NCBI GenBank assembly: GCA_905221605.1
Contig: CAJNDS010000025.1
Location: forward strand, 362,501-426,500
Length of the DNA: 64,000 nt
DNA from: Symbiodinium natans
Lineage: Eukaryota; Sar; Dinophyceae; Suessiales; Symbiodiniaceae
Direction of reading: 5' to 3'
Positions 44,299 through 57,214 of the stretch are shown piece by piece (positions within the stretch are counted from its first letter, which is position 1; every line of letters starts with the position of its first letter). The notes beneath the pieces are model-generated. The model had not been told where the DNA came from and did not search any database. It saw only the letters and a program-made list of their open reading frames with translations. A program made the position numbers and the translations under genes.

Positions 44299-46812
44299 AT
44301 GGGCGTCCTCGCCCGTGACCTTGCTTCAGCGCTGAAGGTGTCCGACGAGGTACGCGACTCCGCGGTGTCCCTTTCTCCTGTTTGTTGCAGCGCTCTTCGC
44401 CCTTCGCTTCAAGTAGATTAGAGCCTGCCGCCTACATCTAGGATCGTTTAAATGGAAGCGGAGGTCAGAGGCTAGTGTTCGAGGGTGAGATGAACGCCAC
44501 TCTCGTGCCCACAGGACATTCGAAGGAGGCGGGAGGAGCGGCGAAAGAGGCAGCAGAAGGCAGGCTGAGCTTCAAGTTGTTGTCAGCTTTGCTGCCCGGC
44601 GCCTTCTGCATTCGTTGGGGTCGGGGAGCCGAGGTAGGAAAAGTAGGTTGTGTGTGTGTGTGTGTGTGAGAATTCTCGGCAATTTCACAGAGATGATTCC
44701 CCTCAGTGCTTCCCCATTCTATGGGGACTCAGAAAGGTTTGTACATGGTGCCACTTGAGCCACTTCAGCTTGCTGCGTGCACGGCGCAGCTGCCGGGCCA
44801 TGCTCAGCCTGCCAGGAAAGGGAAATGGACACCTTCGAGGTGCGGGAAGGATGCATCTTTTCAGACTTAGGGAGTGTAAGCCGGGGCTTTTCAGGCATTT
44901 CAGGAGAGCTTTCAGATTGTTGGATCCGAGGGTCGGGTTGAGGCTTCATATCCGTCCCACCACAAAGCAGGCGGATCCTATCTGGAACCTCAACGAGGGC
45001 GAGGTGCAGAGGGGTCGTGAACCGAGGGCCTGAGGTTCATTTGCACCATTTACTGTTGCACCTTACTCGAGTGACGGCTAGCAACCTTTTCTTGTCTCTG
45101 AGCTCGCTCTTCCCCGCTGTGCCTGCAGGAGTCGGTAGCCCGACTCTGAGTTGTTCCGATATGGGCGCATTCAGCAGACTTCGAAGAGTTGTCTCTCTGT
45201 AGTCACTCAGAGTCGTCGCAGTTTTACAGTTTAATCCGAAGCATTGCTCGATTGTTCGAGGATCCCAACATCTTTGGCTTCCCCTTCATCTGGGCCAATG
45301 CCTTAGCCCGGAATTTGTCATGTTGGCCTGGTGTTTTCTTTTTGGGTGGGCGACGTGTGCTTCACAACATCCTCACAGCCTGTCTGAGCCCGAACATCAA
45401 AGCTTCCAGAGATCTGACATGCCCTGTCCCGAGTTCGCAGCTCGGAAGGTCCAGCTCGGCCACATCCTCCTGGGCCTGACCGTGCTTGCAGCTGCCCTCC
45501 TCGGAGGGAACAGCCCGGCGCTGAGCGCAGTGCTCCGTGCAACGCTTGCAAGGAGCCCTAGGGCCCTACGCCCTGTAAGCCCTGCATGCACCTGCTAAAC
45601 ACCCCCGAGGAGGGAGGAGGGGAGGGGTGGGAGGGTTTTGCACGGGGCTGCCGGGGCGATCTCATGCATTCAGTGCCAATGCATCTCCATCATCACTTGT
45701 CGCCGCCGTCGTCATCATCATCATTATTATTATTATCATCATCATCATCTTCGTTTGAATTCTGCTTCAGTTTTTGTTTAATCACAGCAGATGGAACGCT
45801 GTGTTCGTCTAGCGACACGAGTCTCAGCAATGACAGAGGCCACTACGATTTTTGTGTCACGCCTTCAGATCCCACCAGCTTTCTCCGTTGATTCCCCGCA
45901 AAGCCCCGCGGAAATGCATAGCCCTGCATCGCTTGGCATCGCTTAGCAGTTTGCAGTTGATAAAACCTTGTCTTTAGAGGGTTTTCGTTTGAGTACGAGG
46001 AACGTAAGCCTTGAATCCCGACGTCGCAACACCTGAGCACCCAATGCACCAAGATGTGGAGTTCGCCCTCTTTGACCTGCCGGCCCGGGTCCCAGCAGAC
46101 ATGGGCTTCGGCCCCATGGGGCGAAGAGAGGAACCGTGGCCGATCCTGAACTCGTCCCAAACCCGATCGCTGTCGGTTGTCGTTCACGATCATTGGAACC
46201 ACTGCCACCAAGCAAACCCCAGTACCCAGACATCCCAAGCTATGCAATGAACCGTGAGCCCTCAACATCATGTTCTTGAGGATTGGGCTTTGGGCACGCT
46301 CAGAACTTCCGTGCGGAACCCATTTTGTGGCGGCTTTGGTTGAAGATGTGCGACGCCTGCAGTTGTGAAGAAGGTAGGGCCGGGGGGTGTGGAGTGTCTT
46401 CGCTCTGCACAGATACACGAAAGAATCAAGTTTCTGGGGTAACCGAAGAAAGCACAGAGACCATTTCCGAACCGGGAAACATCGCTGCTTGTGGGGGGGC
46501 CTGTGCCATGTTCGCTCTTCGTGTCCTGCATCCTCACGGCGCCGGACACGACACTTCAATCAGTTCATCAAACCCCCCAAACGCAAAGGATAGTATATGA
46601 TAATATCCTTATATTTTGCAAGCCCGACGCCCGTGGCCCCACCCCGCTCGTCTGCAGCGCAAGGTTTTCGGGATCAAGTTGAATGTGAAGCCTCCCTTCC
46701 AACAATCGCTTGTCCACCCCTAGCGTACTCCACTGCTGCCAAGTTCGCCGTGGCGGTGGTCATCAACGTGGTCAATGCCGTCGTCACGTACTTTGAGGAA
46801 CCCAAGGTGTAG
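44299..46812 (+). CDS. Unidentified gene with membrane-like exons
   Basis: Candidate first exon 44299-44349, ATG-led: MGVLARDLASALKVSDE, then a GTACGC donor. It joins in frame to 44515-44559 (DIRRRREERRKRQQK), which ends at a GC donor. Later coding-like exons: DPNIFGFPFIWANALAR (45261-45311); DMPCPEFAARKVQLG then HILLGLTVLAAALLGG (about 45417-45500), a likely membrane helix; and AYSTAAKFAVAVVINVVNAV then VTYFEEPKV with stop TAG at 46810-46812, a second hydrophobic segment. The sequence suggests a basic N-terminus and two membrane segments. Joins between the later exons are not solved, and the ATG could be internal because GAG precedes it. No family recognised. Confidence 0.42.
45713..45753 (+). 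repeat. ATC/ATT trinucleotide repeat
   Basis: (ATC)n and (ATT)n run of about 13 triplets, probably intronic. Confidence 0.9.
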
Positions 46813-49800
46813 AAGTCGAAGCTGCTGTTTCATTGAGCCGCCTCCCTTGGGGCTTTTTACATCATGCGCTAGGACGTTTTTGATACGTTGTCCCAGACCT
46901 CGTGCCTCGTGCCTGTATCTCCTTCGTGACGCCCTTTTGCGCCCTAGGCACGGGCAGGATGTAACAAAGCCCACACCCCCATAAAGGGTTTGAGTGGTTT
47001 TGGTGTGGTGGGTTGAACGGTTTCGGGCTCTTCGCAAAGCTTTCCAAGCAAGGAGAAGAGCATTCCCGACCACAAGAACTTCGATGCCTCGGGCTGGTTC
47101 TTGAAGGCAGCTAGTGGATGAGAGTCGCGTGGGCAAGTCGTTAGCAGAAGGGGTTGGACTGGTGAATTAGGACCACGTATTCTTTTCGGGGCCTCTGCGC
47201 AGCTTAACATTCCCAGAAGAACGTCCACTAAACACATCCGAAGCTCAAAGCCCCGAGCTGCATGCTGGCTCGAAGGAACTTGCATGCTCCGCCCCTTTCA
47301 CCCCCCTTTCTCTTCTCGTGAATTTCAACTGAACCACTTCCCTATTGCATTGGCTTCGACTTGTTGCGCTGCTGAAGCAACATGTGAAGCACTGGCGCCC
47401 AACCTCCTGTCGCTTGCGCGTTCAAGCAACCTAAGCTCCATAAGCCTGAACGCCTTAGCCGCAGCTATCCGCCTTCACCTGGATCACCGAACTGTCCGTC
47501 TCGTCCGGTGGCCTCCGGGAACTGGCCACCTGGCGGAGCAGTGCCGCTGACAATGGCAAACTCAGGCCTGCAGGGTAGGATTGTTTCAGGGGCCCAAAAA
47601 ACCACACAAACATATGGATCCTACAAAGAGGGTTTTTTGGAATCCCCCCCCTTATAGGGGCCCTTACCGATTCTTCTGTCTAGGTGGTTTTGTGGGCCCC
47701 TATGTTTCAGTGTCGATGAGCTGCGAGCCTTGGCCCAGCAAACGCTTCTTGGTGCAGGTGATGTCCGGGGGCCCCGCGTCTGGGCCGCAGTGCCAAGCTC
47801 CTCCGCCTGAACAGAAGCTCCGAAAGGTTCGGATGTCTGCAGTTATCTGCAGTTTTTTGGTGTGTGTACGAAGAATCTCTTTTGTCAGAAGCTGTCCGCA
47901 TACCAACCCTGTTTGAGAGCCACGAGGTGTCTTGTGGAATTCCAGCAAATCGATGAATGAATCGGGCTCTCTTTGCCTCTCCCCTTCTCTCTCTACCTGT
48001 CTGTACCTGCGTACCAACAGTAAAGTCTTAGAGTTACCTGCTTAAAAGCCGATTGAAAATTGCTGGCACGAGCTGCCAGGACCTCAAGCCGAATCTCTAT
48101 TGGAGGCGTTTTGGGCTTTCGAACGCCTGTACGAATATCAACCCCGGTGAGCAAAGCCCCGGAAGGCCACGAAGTCCGCATCCAAGCATTTAATCATTCC
48201 GGTGCCGAGGCTTTGGCGGTGCGGCCCTGCCGTCCGCTGCGCAAGCCACGCGTTCCCCGGGAGCTGGTGGAAGGAGCCCCTATGGCCGTGGAGCAGTGCT
48301 TGTTGGTGCTTTGGGGGCTGAGGTTTGTCATTGCTTCTTAGTCGGGAAAAGGGGAGGAGCTTAGCTCCCATGGCAAGAGCCAGTAAAGCCCTCATTTGAG
48401 GACTTAGCGGGCTGTGGGCTTCGGACACTTGGAGTTCGCAGCTCGATGGTGACCTGAAAGATCTGTACATCCATGTCTAGGGCTTCTGGCAGCCTCTTGT
48501 GCATGTCAACTGAGGGTTTGGTGTGGCTTGACTCAGCTTAGTCGGATGCAGCACTCAGCTTAGTCAATCCTTCGAAGCCCAGCCCGGCAGGAGCCTCGGC
48601 GATTGCCGGCCACGCCCGGCGGACAGCATGGGCAGATGGCCTTTACCTGCTGGCCCGGGCCAGAGTTGTGCCTTTCTTTGTCTCAGTTTCTCTCGAGTTG
48701 TCGCGCGTGTACCCCTTGAGGATCCTTGAAGGAAGAATTTTGTTGGACAACCCGAATGCCAGGAATGGCCAAGATGCCCTAGGCCCTAAGCTAAGAGCCG
48801 GTCAAGCACCTACAGGATGACCTGGCCTTCCGCGGGCTCCAGCCCGACCAGGCCAGGGCGACTTCGACTTTTGCCTTTTGCATTGGGGTCCCAAGGGCCC
48901 TAGAGTCGGATCTCCGCTTTGGAGCCACCTCCAAAGCGCCCTGACAATGCCCAACAATGCCCACGAAGCTCTCAACTCTCCACCGCAAGAGTGGGCCCAG
49001 GTGGCACGAAGCGCCGCCATGGCGGGTGTGAGCCGTGGCGGTGTTTGGGGCCATTCCCTGGTGCCAGCGCCAAGCACGTGGGGCAGGTTACTCTTGGGTT
49101 TCCATGTGGCACCGGGTGGGCTCCGGGGCTAAAGTTCGCTACGCGCCATAGTTCTCAGGGATTCTGAAGGGTTGGAATCAAGAATGCTTGTGGCTTTAAA
49201 GCATTTGCAGTCTTGTTGGCCTCGCAAGATGCTCCAGAGGTCACATGGTGAACAAAGTCTACTGTTAATCTGTGCGTGTGAGGCCGTGAAGCCATCCTTG
49301 CATCCCCAAAGCCCAAACCGATGAACACAAGCGCAGCCCGGGATACGAAACGAGGTGCTGCTGAGCTTCCTGTGGCGCGACAAGCTGGAGGCGCATTTCC
49401 TCGTGAACTTCACAGATCTAAGTTGGGGACTGAAGGAGCAGTAATACACGAGCCTCTGCGACATGACTGCATGGGGAATGGCTTGTTCAAAGTATGTAAC
49501 AAAGCGAGAAAGGAGACGCGGAAGAGCCACACGGCGCATAGGCACGACGCCAATCCCTAGGTGGACATTAAGAGCTACAGCTCTGTGTTCATCGGCATCA
49601 CTGCCGCTGCTCGATGGGGTGATGGTCTTCACCTGCTGGAGGACTGCCAGTGCTACGAGGGATTCGTCCAGGGTTGTGAGCGGGAGATAATTTGTTGGAG
49701 GTGCAAAGGCCATCGAAACATCGGCACGCTGAGCGATTCGGATCCTTTGCACGGTGTCTTGTGAGTCCTGTTCCAGGTGATGTTGCAGTTTTGCTGGCCA

Positions 49801-50006
49801 ATTTCTGCCAGCGGTCAAAAGGCCGTCACATGTTGCCATGTTTCTCATGCCCGTTGTCTCAAGATCATCAGGAGCTGCGCTGGCGAGCGCGGCCAGAAGA
49901 CATTGTCGTGGTTAACAGCTACTCGACAAGCTGGCATAGGTTGAAACCCCAGTCATGGGCTGGCCTCATCCTTCTTTCAAAGTTCGAGTTTCCGGTCTAA
50001 GCAAGG
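46813..50006. other. No gene assigned
   Basis: Coding-like but unassigned: LLSLARSSNLSSISLNALAA near 47400-47460 in a plus frame with a leucine-rich-repeat look, and VDIKSYSSVFIGITAAARWG near 49561. Neither has partner exons that confirm it. The stretch presumably holds introns or the 5' part of the PPR gene. Confidence 0.35.
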
Positions 50007-53000
50007 ATGCGGGTTCCCAAAAGCGAGGGCACAGAGACAGGTGGCGTGAGCTGTTTCGAGAAAGCCGGCCATTGGCAGGGGGCCGCACGCTCAGAAGCGC
50101 TGACAACTAGGAGTTCTGGTTCTTCGAGAGTTTTGGGGAATTTGGATGCTAAATCCCATGGAAGCACCCAGAGTCAAGGATCGCCTAATCCCCTCGTGTG
50201 TAAATTGCCAGCACGCCTTGCCCAAGTTCTTCTGAGGCCCTGAGGCTTCTTCGGCACACTGCTGCGGCTTGGAGGTCTGAGAAAAACTGGGGGCGGGTGG
50301 GGGAAAGGGGGACGCTTACGGGCTGCTTCTCCACTCAAGTCCTCAGCCGATGAAAGCCCGAATGTCACGAATGTCGAGCACCAGGCCACTCTTCATTGGA
50401 TACCTCCCAGAATGCAGCCTCAACAAGTCATGGAGCCCGAAAGCCTGTCAAGAATGGCACGCTGGCCGCAATGTGGGCATGCTGTTCAAGCCTCAAGCCC
50501 TTGTTGTCCAGCAGCTGCATGCCTTGAGACGCTACTGCCAGCAGACCCGATGCACAGCAAGATCGCTGAACCTTGACCCCTCTGAACCGCCAGAGGGTTG
50601 GAGGGCTGGGAGGGGTGGAAGGTGTGTGTGACGGGAGAGGGGGCGGGCGGCGAACTCCGGCGAAAGGCTGCAACCGGACCTGGTGAGCTTCAACGCCCGG
50701 ATCTCGGTCTCCAGAGAGTTCTCAGCATGTAGGGCAATGTAGGGTCTGTGGAGCAGTGTGGAGCTGAGGGTTGAAAAGTGTGTAAAGGTGCGCAAAGAGG
50801 GAGCGGGAAAGCTGCCGAGCTTAGAGTGTGGAACTCTGGAGCCCGGTGCCTTCGCATCATCCCAAGGCATCGAACTCTGACCACACAACTTGGGCACCAC
50901 CGAACCATAACCTCTGGACCATCTCTAGACTCTAACTACAGACCCAAAAAGCACCCCAAACACACCTTTCTCTTTTTATTAAAAGGGGGTCCCGAGGCCG
51001 CTTGCTCTGCCTGCGAGAAGGGCGGCCGCTGGCGGCTGGCTTTGTGGCTCCTCACCGAGGCGAAGGAGGCCGCTCAAGTTGAGGGTCTGGGTGGGGGGGT
51101 TTGGGGATGAGCAGTTTTTCCGAACACTTTCAGACACTTCTGCTCCTGTGGAGACCAGTGCAGAACTGCGTACATCTGCTTCGAACGGTCGTGCTTTTGA
51201 CTCTTGGCTCCCAGAGCTCGACAGCGACAGGATGTCACCGGGTCCTGGCCTGTCGGGTTCTAAGTTCTGAGTCATGTTAGGTCAAGCTTCAGCCGGACGT
51301 CGTCAGCGTTGCCGCCTGCATCAGTGCCACAGAAGCCTTGCTGGACTTACTGTGGTTGTGGTCATTCAACTTTCGGTTTCAGCAACTGATTTCCAGATCC
51401 CAGCTGTCGGCCAACACTTCGGACCCGGTCTGAGCACCCAAAGCCCCAAGTGGAGGGCGGCCAGGCCCCCCGAGCCACGGATGTCATTTGCCTCAAAGGG
51501 CCTGAAGTCCTCACCGGTGCCGAAACCTCGGACCTCCTGTCAGCAACTTTCAGCGAAGGCTCCAAATCCTCCAAAGCTAGAAACGGAAAGCCTGCTGAAA
51601 AGGAGAAATGCTCTCAATGGGCACCGGCGTTGACGCTGCTGCAGAGCACCTTGCCTTTCAGCATTCCTTTTTTCTTTTTTCCCCACCCCCGGTGTGGGGT
51701 TGTTAGATTTAAAGCTCAACTCTTCTCCTCGCCCGGAACTCTTCTCCTCGCCCGGTCTGCTCCTCGCTCATCCCTGGAGTGCCCAACCCCAAAGTGCCCA
51801 ACCCCAGAGTCTGCCTGGAGTGCCCAACCCCAGAGTGCCCAGCCCCAGAGTATCTCTACCGAAAGAGGGTGGGGATGTTCGAAGTAAAACAGTTGTTGCT
51901 GTGGCCTTGGCAGCCTCGGGGCTTCATCGGAGTACCTGGGCCTCAAGAATTCGTTATGTAACCAAAAGAAGCTCGCACCACAAAGGGCCTAAACCCCTCC
52001 GCGCCCCTCATGTAGCCCGAGCTCGGAGGCATGGGCTCCGAGGCGATGGAGACCAGTGTCGTCGGGCACAACGCAGCACCCTGGAGGCTTTTTCAGGAGA
52101 GCGGCATGTGCTGGAGACACCCCATCCCCCAAGGCCCAACAGCGCCATCAAAAGCACCCACCCGAGGCGGTGAGTGCCTGCGAGAAGGGCTACGAGTGGG
52201 TGCGGGCCCTCGCAGTCTTGGACGCGCTTCACCGCTCGGCGGAGGATTGCAAGGGGTTTGAGGGGAGCATGACGGAATATGGGCTGTTGCTTGTATCATA
52301 CATTCCTTTTGGGGGTCACACGTGGTTGGCTGTGGGGAACATGTTGGGACGTTGGTTTGCAGGAGCCCGGTGTGGTGTCCTACGCAGCCGCCACCTCTGC
52401 TTGCGAGAAGCGGCGACGCTGGGAGGTGGAAGAGGGTAGATCTTTTGGGGTATCGCCATGCAGTCAAGAACTTCATCTTGCACGGGAAGTAAGATGCTGT
52501 TCAGGTGGCGTTCCAGCTCGCGCTGGAGCTGGAGGTCCGGTCCAGTTTGCCAGAAGGGGACTGCGTAGCAAATGTACGAACTGTAGACTGCAACTCCCGT
52601 TACCCCTTGGCACTCGATATTTCAATCCAACAACCCACCAATTCTCAGGCTTTGGGCGGAGCCCAGAACGTTGTCCTGCGAGGAAGCCTTGTCAGTGCCT
52701 GTGAGAAGGACAGCGCTTGCACTTGCAACATCTTGCAGTGGTTCGAGAAGTCCAGAGGACCAGAGGACTCCAGGATCTGGCCAGGCGAGTCAAGTGGTGC
52801 CGGGAAGTCTCAACTTCCAAAGGAGAGCCCCGTGAGTCTCCCTGCGCGAGGATCGCCGCTGGGAGGAGGGCATGTTGCTTCTGCAGGCGAGGGGACGTCG
52901 CCCCCCCCCCCCCCCCCCCCCAAGAAACACAATCGGCTCAAGGAGCGATGCCCCTGTCCTTGGTACTCAAGGGACTCCCAGCTGTGTACCTCTTGTGAAG

Positions 53001-54660
53001 CCGCCTCCATGCAGCGTGACAGGCATTCCGCCCCTGGCGTGTAAGCCAGCAGGAGATGGGGGCCTTGTTGGGTGTTGATATGCTTTGATGTGTTGGGGAG
53101 ATGTGGGTTCGGGGCTTGAGGATGGCTTCTGTGGCTTGGGAGGAGTTGTGACGGAGTTTTGTGATTTTTGAGATGTGAAATAACAAGCCGTGCATGATGC
53201 TGGTTCCAAGACGTAGCACACGTAGGGTTTCACGTTTTACGATTCAGGGTTCAAGGTAAAAGAGGCCTGATTCCGAGATCCCGACGGCCAGGAGATTGGC
53301 TTCGCTTCAGCAGACACCTGGACAGCTTTCAAGGGGTCGTTCAATAGTCTTGACGTCATGGAGCTTTCCCAACTTCATGTCTTGGGGCGGCTTTATGGTC
53401 CTCAGTGGACATGATTGCAAGAGAGGGCAACCTTTCACATCTCATTGAAGAAGGGCACTCGAGAAAACAGGTCACAGACTGTAAATGAAAGAGTTTCCCA
53501 AACTTCGCCATTGAAACCAAATTTCAGCTTCACCTTCGAACAGAAGGGGGCCCCTTAAGTCCCCGCGAAAGCCACAGAAGCAAACGCCTTTGCCGAGACC
53601 TCGGCCTGCGAGAAAGCCAAGCGCTGGCGTCAGGCGTTGGACCTGGCGCGCCCGGCGGGTTGGGGCAGCTAGGGGCGGGTAAGATTCTGTTGCTGAGCTC
53701 AGGGACACGGGGCTGTGGTTGGGTTCAGGGGCTCCAGAAGTTGTTAGAAGACATAGCCCCTGAAAGCCCTGACACCCTTTGTTCGTGCCCCTAAGCCTAC
53801 TTTCAGCCACTCCCTCCAGGTGCGGTATATGCATCAGTGCGGGTTGCAGCCTTACATCTTCACTGTCAACGCGGGGCTGAGCGCCCTTGAGAAGGCTGGC
53901 ACGCTCCAGGAGGTTCTCGTACTTTGATAGTTCTCATACAAATACAACGTTGAAGGCGCAGGGTGCAGAAGAGCCGAGAAAAACCAAAAAAGAGCGCCGG
54001 CAAGGCCGCGCGCTGGGCTCGGGGCCTGGCGCTCTTCGATGACCTCAGGCCCCGGCTGCGTCTGGGAATGTCTGGGAGATTCGGGGCCCATCTGATCTTG
54101 CACGGAAGCTGTTGGAGCTGAGAGGCCTCCTGGAGGCTCAAACCCCAGAGGCCAAAACTTCAGGCTGCTGAGGCAGCATGAGCTCGGCAACGTGCGATCC
54201 CCGCTGCAGGTGCTGGTCCCTGGAGGCTACTGAGACGACGTGCTCTGCGCTGATGAGTGTCTCCTGCCCTGTGGGGTGCAGGGGAGTTTGCGTTTCTTCG
54301 AGCGTGTGCAGACAGGTTGAACATGGTTGAACCTGCAGGTTGGTGTTTTGAGGAGTGCTTGCTGCTTGAGGATTCATCCCCAGGCATGCGAGAAGGCCCG
54401 TCGCCTGCCAGCTGCTCTGGGCCTGCTGCAGCTCGCACGGTCAGGGGGATGGCTGCCGCGGCCTGGCGCCGCCTCGTCCCCATTGGGAGATGTTTGAGGA
54501 TGTTTTTTGAGGGGTCTGTGGCTGGTGTGCTGCTTTGTGAGGGGTTTAACTATGGTTTCACTTCCTGAGCGAAGGTGATCCACTACAATTCGGCTCTGGC
54601 ACTGTGCGGTGGCACCGGCGCATGGGAGCTGGCTCTGGCGCTGCTGGCGAGCCTGGACAT
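50007..54660 (+). CDS. Pentatricopeptide-repeat protein (partial exon set)
   Basis: PPR proteins bind organellar RNA; in plants and algae they act in cleavage, editing or stability of chloroplast and mitochondrial transcripts. Exons carrying recognisable PPR halves: VSCFEKAGHWQ (about 50041-50077), LQPDLVSFNARIS (about 50664-50706), CSACEKGGRWRLALWLL (50997-51077), METSVVGHN (52029-52072) joined to AVSACEKGYEWVRALAVLDA (52167-52238), GVVSYAAATSACEKRRRWE (52363-52425) joined to VAFQLALELE (52505-52534), SLVSACEKD (about 52687-52713), REDRRWEEGMLLLQ (52842-52886 area), SACEKAKRWRQALDL (about 53597-53650), LQPYIFTVNAGLSALEKAGT (53820-53909), ARWARGLALFDDL (54005-54049), ACEKARRLPAALGLLQL (54384-54437), VIHYNSALALCGG and AWELALALLASLD (54575-54660). 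The SACEKGGRW signature is typical of dinoflagellates. ATG at 50007 is in frame but upstream exons are possible. Several repeats still lack a partner exon. A stretch ending at TGA 55049 (GFGVPEVTLQNVMSIM) might be the last exon. Confidence 0.78.
51777..51853 (+). repeat. GTGCCCAACCCCAGA tandem repeat
   Basis: Five units of about 15 bp with one spacer, in a PPR-gene intron. It is preceded by a 20-bp doublet with core CTCTTCTCCTCGCCCGG at 51720-51757. Confidence 0.8.
52901..52921 (+). repeat. Poly-C run of about 20
   Basis: Uninterrupted C run directly 3' of a PPR exon, inside the intron. Prone to sequencing error. Confidence 0.9.
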
Positions 54661-57214
54661 CCCAATCACTCCTAATCCGAATCTCAGGGGCCGCGTTGGG
54701 TTCGGTTCATGTTGGGCTCCGACTCGGCATGATCGCTGAAAGCGATCTGAAAGGATCGTGTCTGGCGCGAATTGCGTAGCTCACCTCCGACCTTCTTCAA
54801 AATCGCTGGAACAAGCTTGAATTCTGGAATCTTGGCTCCGTACTCTTGCGACTGCGTGAGCGTGCTCGCAGGAGGAAGCGGCATTGGCCCCGAGCACGGT
54901 GAGCCTGGAGCCTGTAGCCGCAGTCCTCGAGCCGCTCAGCTTGCGGTAGCACCAGAGGCTTGGGATGTTTCTTCGGCTCAAGGCTCAAGGCTTCGGTGTG
55001 CCAGAAGTCACGCTCCAGAACGTTATGTCAATCATGCGATGCGAAGGCTGAGACTGACCTACGGGGGTGCGGGGCTTCCAACCCATTTGGGCTAGATCGT
55101 TCTCCAAATTGTGGTCTCCTGGGCTCTGGGAACATAGCACCGACTAGTTTTCGGGGACCAGAGAGGGACCAGTCTGAAAACCCTCCAGGGAATGCAAGAC
55201 CGGGTCAGATTGTCAGATTGCCCTCCAGGTCACAGGAGCAACTGGCCTTCCTTCCCAGGCGGGGGCAGTTCGGGGGTCGAATTGGCCTTCGTGGCTTTTC
55301 GTGAAAGCAGGAAGAGGACACATGGATGCTCCAAGTACGTCTGCCCCCTTAACTGCATAAAGGACTCCTAGGCCCACTCGACACAGGGCAAGATGAAAAG
55401 CAACTTCCAGCTTCCTCTCAAATGAGAAGCCCCAGGCTGCTCGAACGCACCAATGCTTTGGGCACCCAAGCTGTGCTCCACAGGGTTGCTGAGGTGGGCT
55501 TGCGTTTCTTTTTTTTGTTGTGTGTGTGTGTGTGCTTGTGCTTGCGGAGTTGCTCCCGGGTCCTGGTACAGATAGCTATAGTTGATGGGCTGAAACAGTT
55601 TTGCCTCGTCCCCCCCCCATAGATGTAGGTGGTATTCTCAAGACTCTGTAGAGCAGCAGCTGGGAGTTTGAAGTATGTATCTATCAAGCCTCAGCAAATG
55701 CAACGCTGACAAGCATGAGGCATGAAACATTTACAGCGTGCCAGCACCTATTTCACGTCAAACACGGCCGCTTTCGCTTCTTCTCCAATGACAGCTATGC
55801 TATGTGTCGTGCATGAGCACACCCAGGCATAGTTTTTTAGGTTAACCGTAGAGGATAACCTGAGGCGACGTGCGATTTGGACCCCAAAGAAGCAAATATT
55901 GAGCACACGCACCCGAGCCGCACCTTTAACATCAAGAGGGCGAGCCGCACCTGAACACCATCTGCTGCAACATTGAGGGTGCTGAATGTGGAGGATGTTT
56001 GGCACTTTCACTTTTTGGCTTTCGGGCTTAGTGGTTCTTGCACTGCAGGGTTGATCGTCGACATCTTCTACGCTCCAGTGCTGCCCCCGTTTTTTAACCG
56101 ACACACTGACTTCTAATCCTCACAGCCCCGAAAGATTCCTGAGGATCCCCGCCCTGCCCCAGCCGGCACAGGTTCAGCGCCGGCACCGGCGGAGCATTGA
56201 TCGGCCTCAAAAAGCAGCAGGGGGACATCCGAGATGCTCCATTTCCCCAACTTTCCTCTTCTCGAAACAATGAGCTCCACCTGGAAGCATCAACCTTTGC
56301 ATCTGCCAGTCTACAAAACGCAACATCGGCGGGCTAGCTCAGTGGCTGAACATTGTCCTGCTTTTTGTGAGATGTGTTTGGTTGCAGCATTTTTGCAGCA
56401 AGGTCGACGTAAACATGGCACGCCGGCTCAACTGTTGCAAGTCCTGGCTCAGTAGAGAACCACGGATTTTGAATGCTGAGAGGTTGATCTGGGCAGTTGC
56501 GAAGCCTTTGCTCTGCTTTCTGAGGATGCGGCATATCAGGCATCTGATATATCTCTCGTACATTCTTCTGGTGATTTGAAGCCGTTCGCAACTGACCTGT
56601 TAACCTCCCAGCACCCTCGCGCACATCGCAATGACGAAGCTGGCCCGGATCCTAAAGGGTCCCAGCGTAGCTCGACTTCGGCACGTCAAGATTGGCGTAG
56701 AAGACCTGAGTCATCTTCTGCCAGGTCCCGTAGTTCCCTTTTATATGCTTAGTGGGCAGTTTTTGGGTCCCCCGCGCAGGCCACGAGAGAAGCCCGGTTT
56801 CTTGCGAGACCGGAGTTGCGCTGTTTGTGTGAGGGCCCACCCCCCGAACTCATGGGAATCATCACAAGCGAAGCCCCCAAGCACGGATGCTCCAACACAA
56901 GGCCGTCGAGAAGGCACCAGGAAATCCCCACTACCGCGGCACCACGCTTTGCAGCTTCTACTTGCAAGGCCCGTATGCAGGGCCGGGAGCTCCAAGGTGG
57001 TTCATGTGGTGGTTGAACTGTTGGGGTGTCAGGGCTTCCACCAGACTCCCTAGACGTGCATGACAGGGGCTTCATGAGGTGGTTGAGGCTTGGACCCACA
57101 TATTCCGGGTTCTTCAAAGGCTACGCTGACTGACAGAACTCCGCAACCCGAAGCCCTAAACCTTAAACAGCCCGAAACCCAACTTCCACATGTCTTAGTG
57201 AGCGTGATGGCCAG
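54661..57214. other. Spacer between the PPR and CCCH genes
   Basis: A possible terminal PPR-gene exon lies at about 54983-55051. A GT microsatellite lies at 55521-55536. An ATG-led frame at 56631 (MTKLARILKGPSVARLRHVK) might be the first exon of the CCCH gene, which still lacks a located start. Otherwise no coding signal that I can support. Confidence 0.35.

Noticed and set aside
45843-46559. 238-codon minus-strand frame
   Set aside because: No motif, and codon choice does not look coding; it lies opposite likely introns of the plus-strand gene.
49129-49848. 239-codon minus-strand frame
   Set aside because: No recognisable family, no supporting second frame or splice structure; treated as chance in GC-rich DNA.
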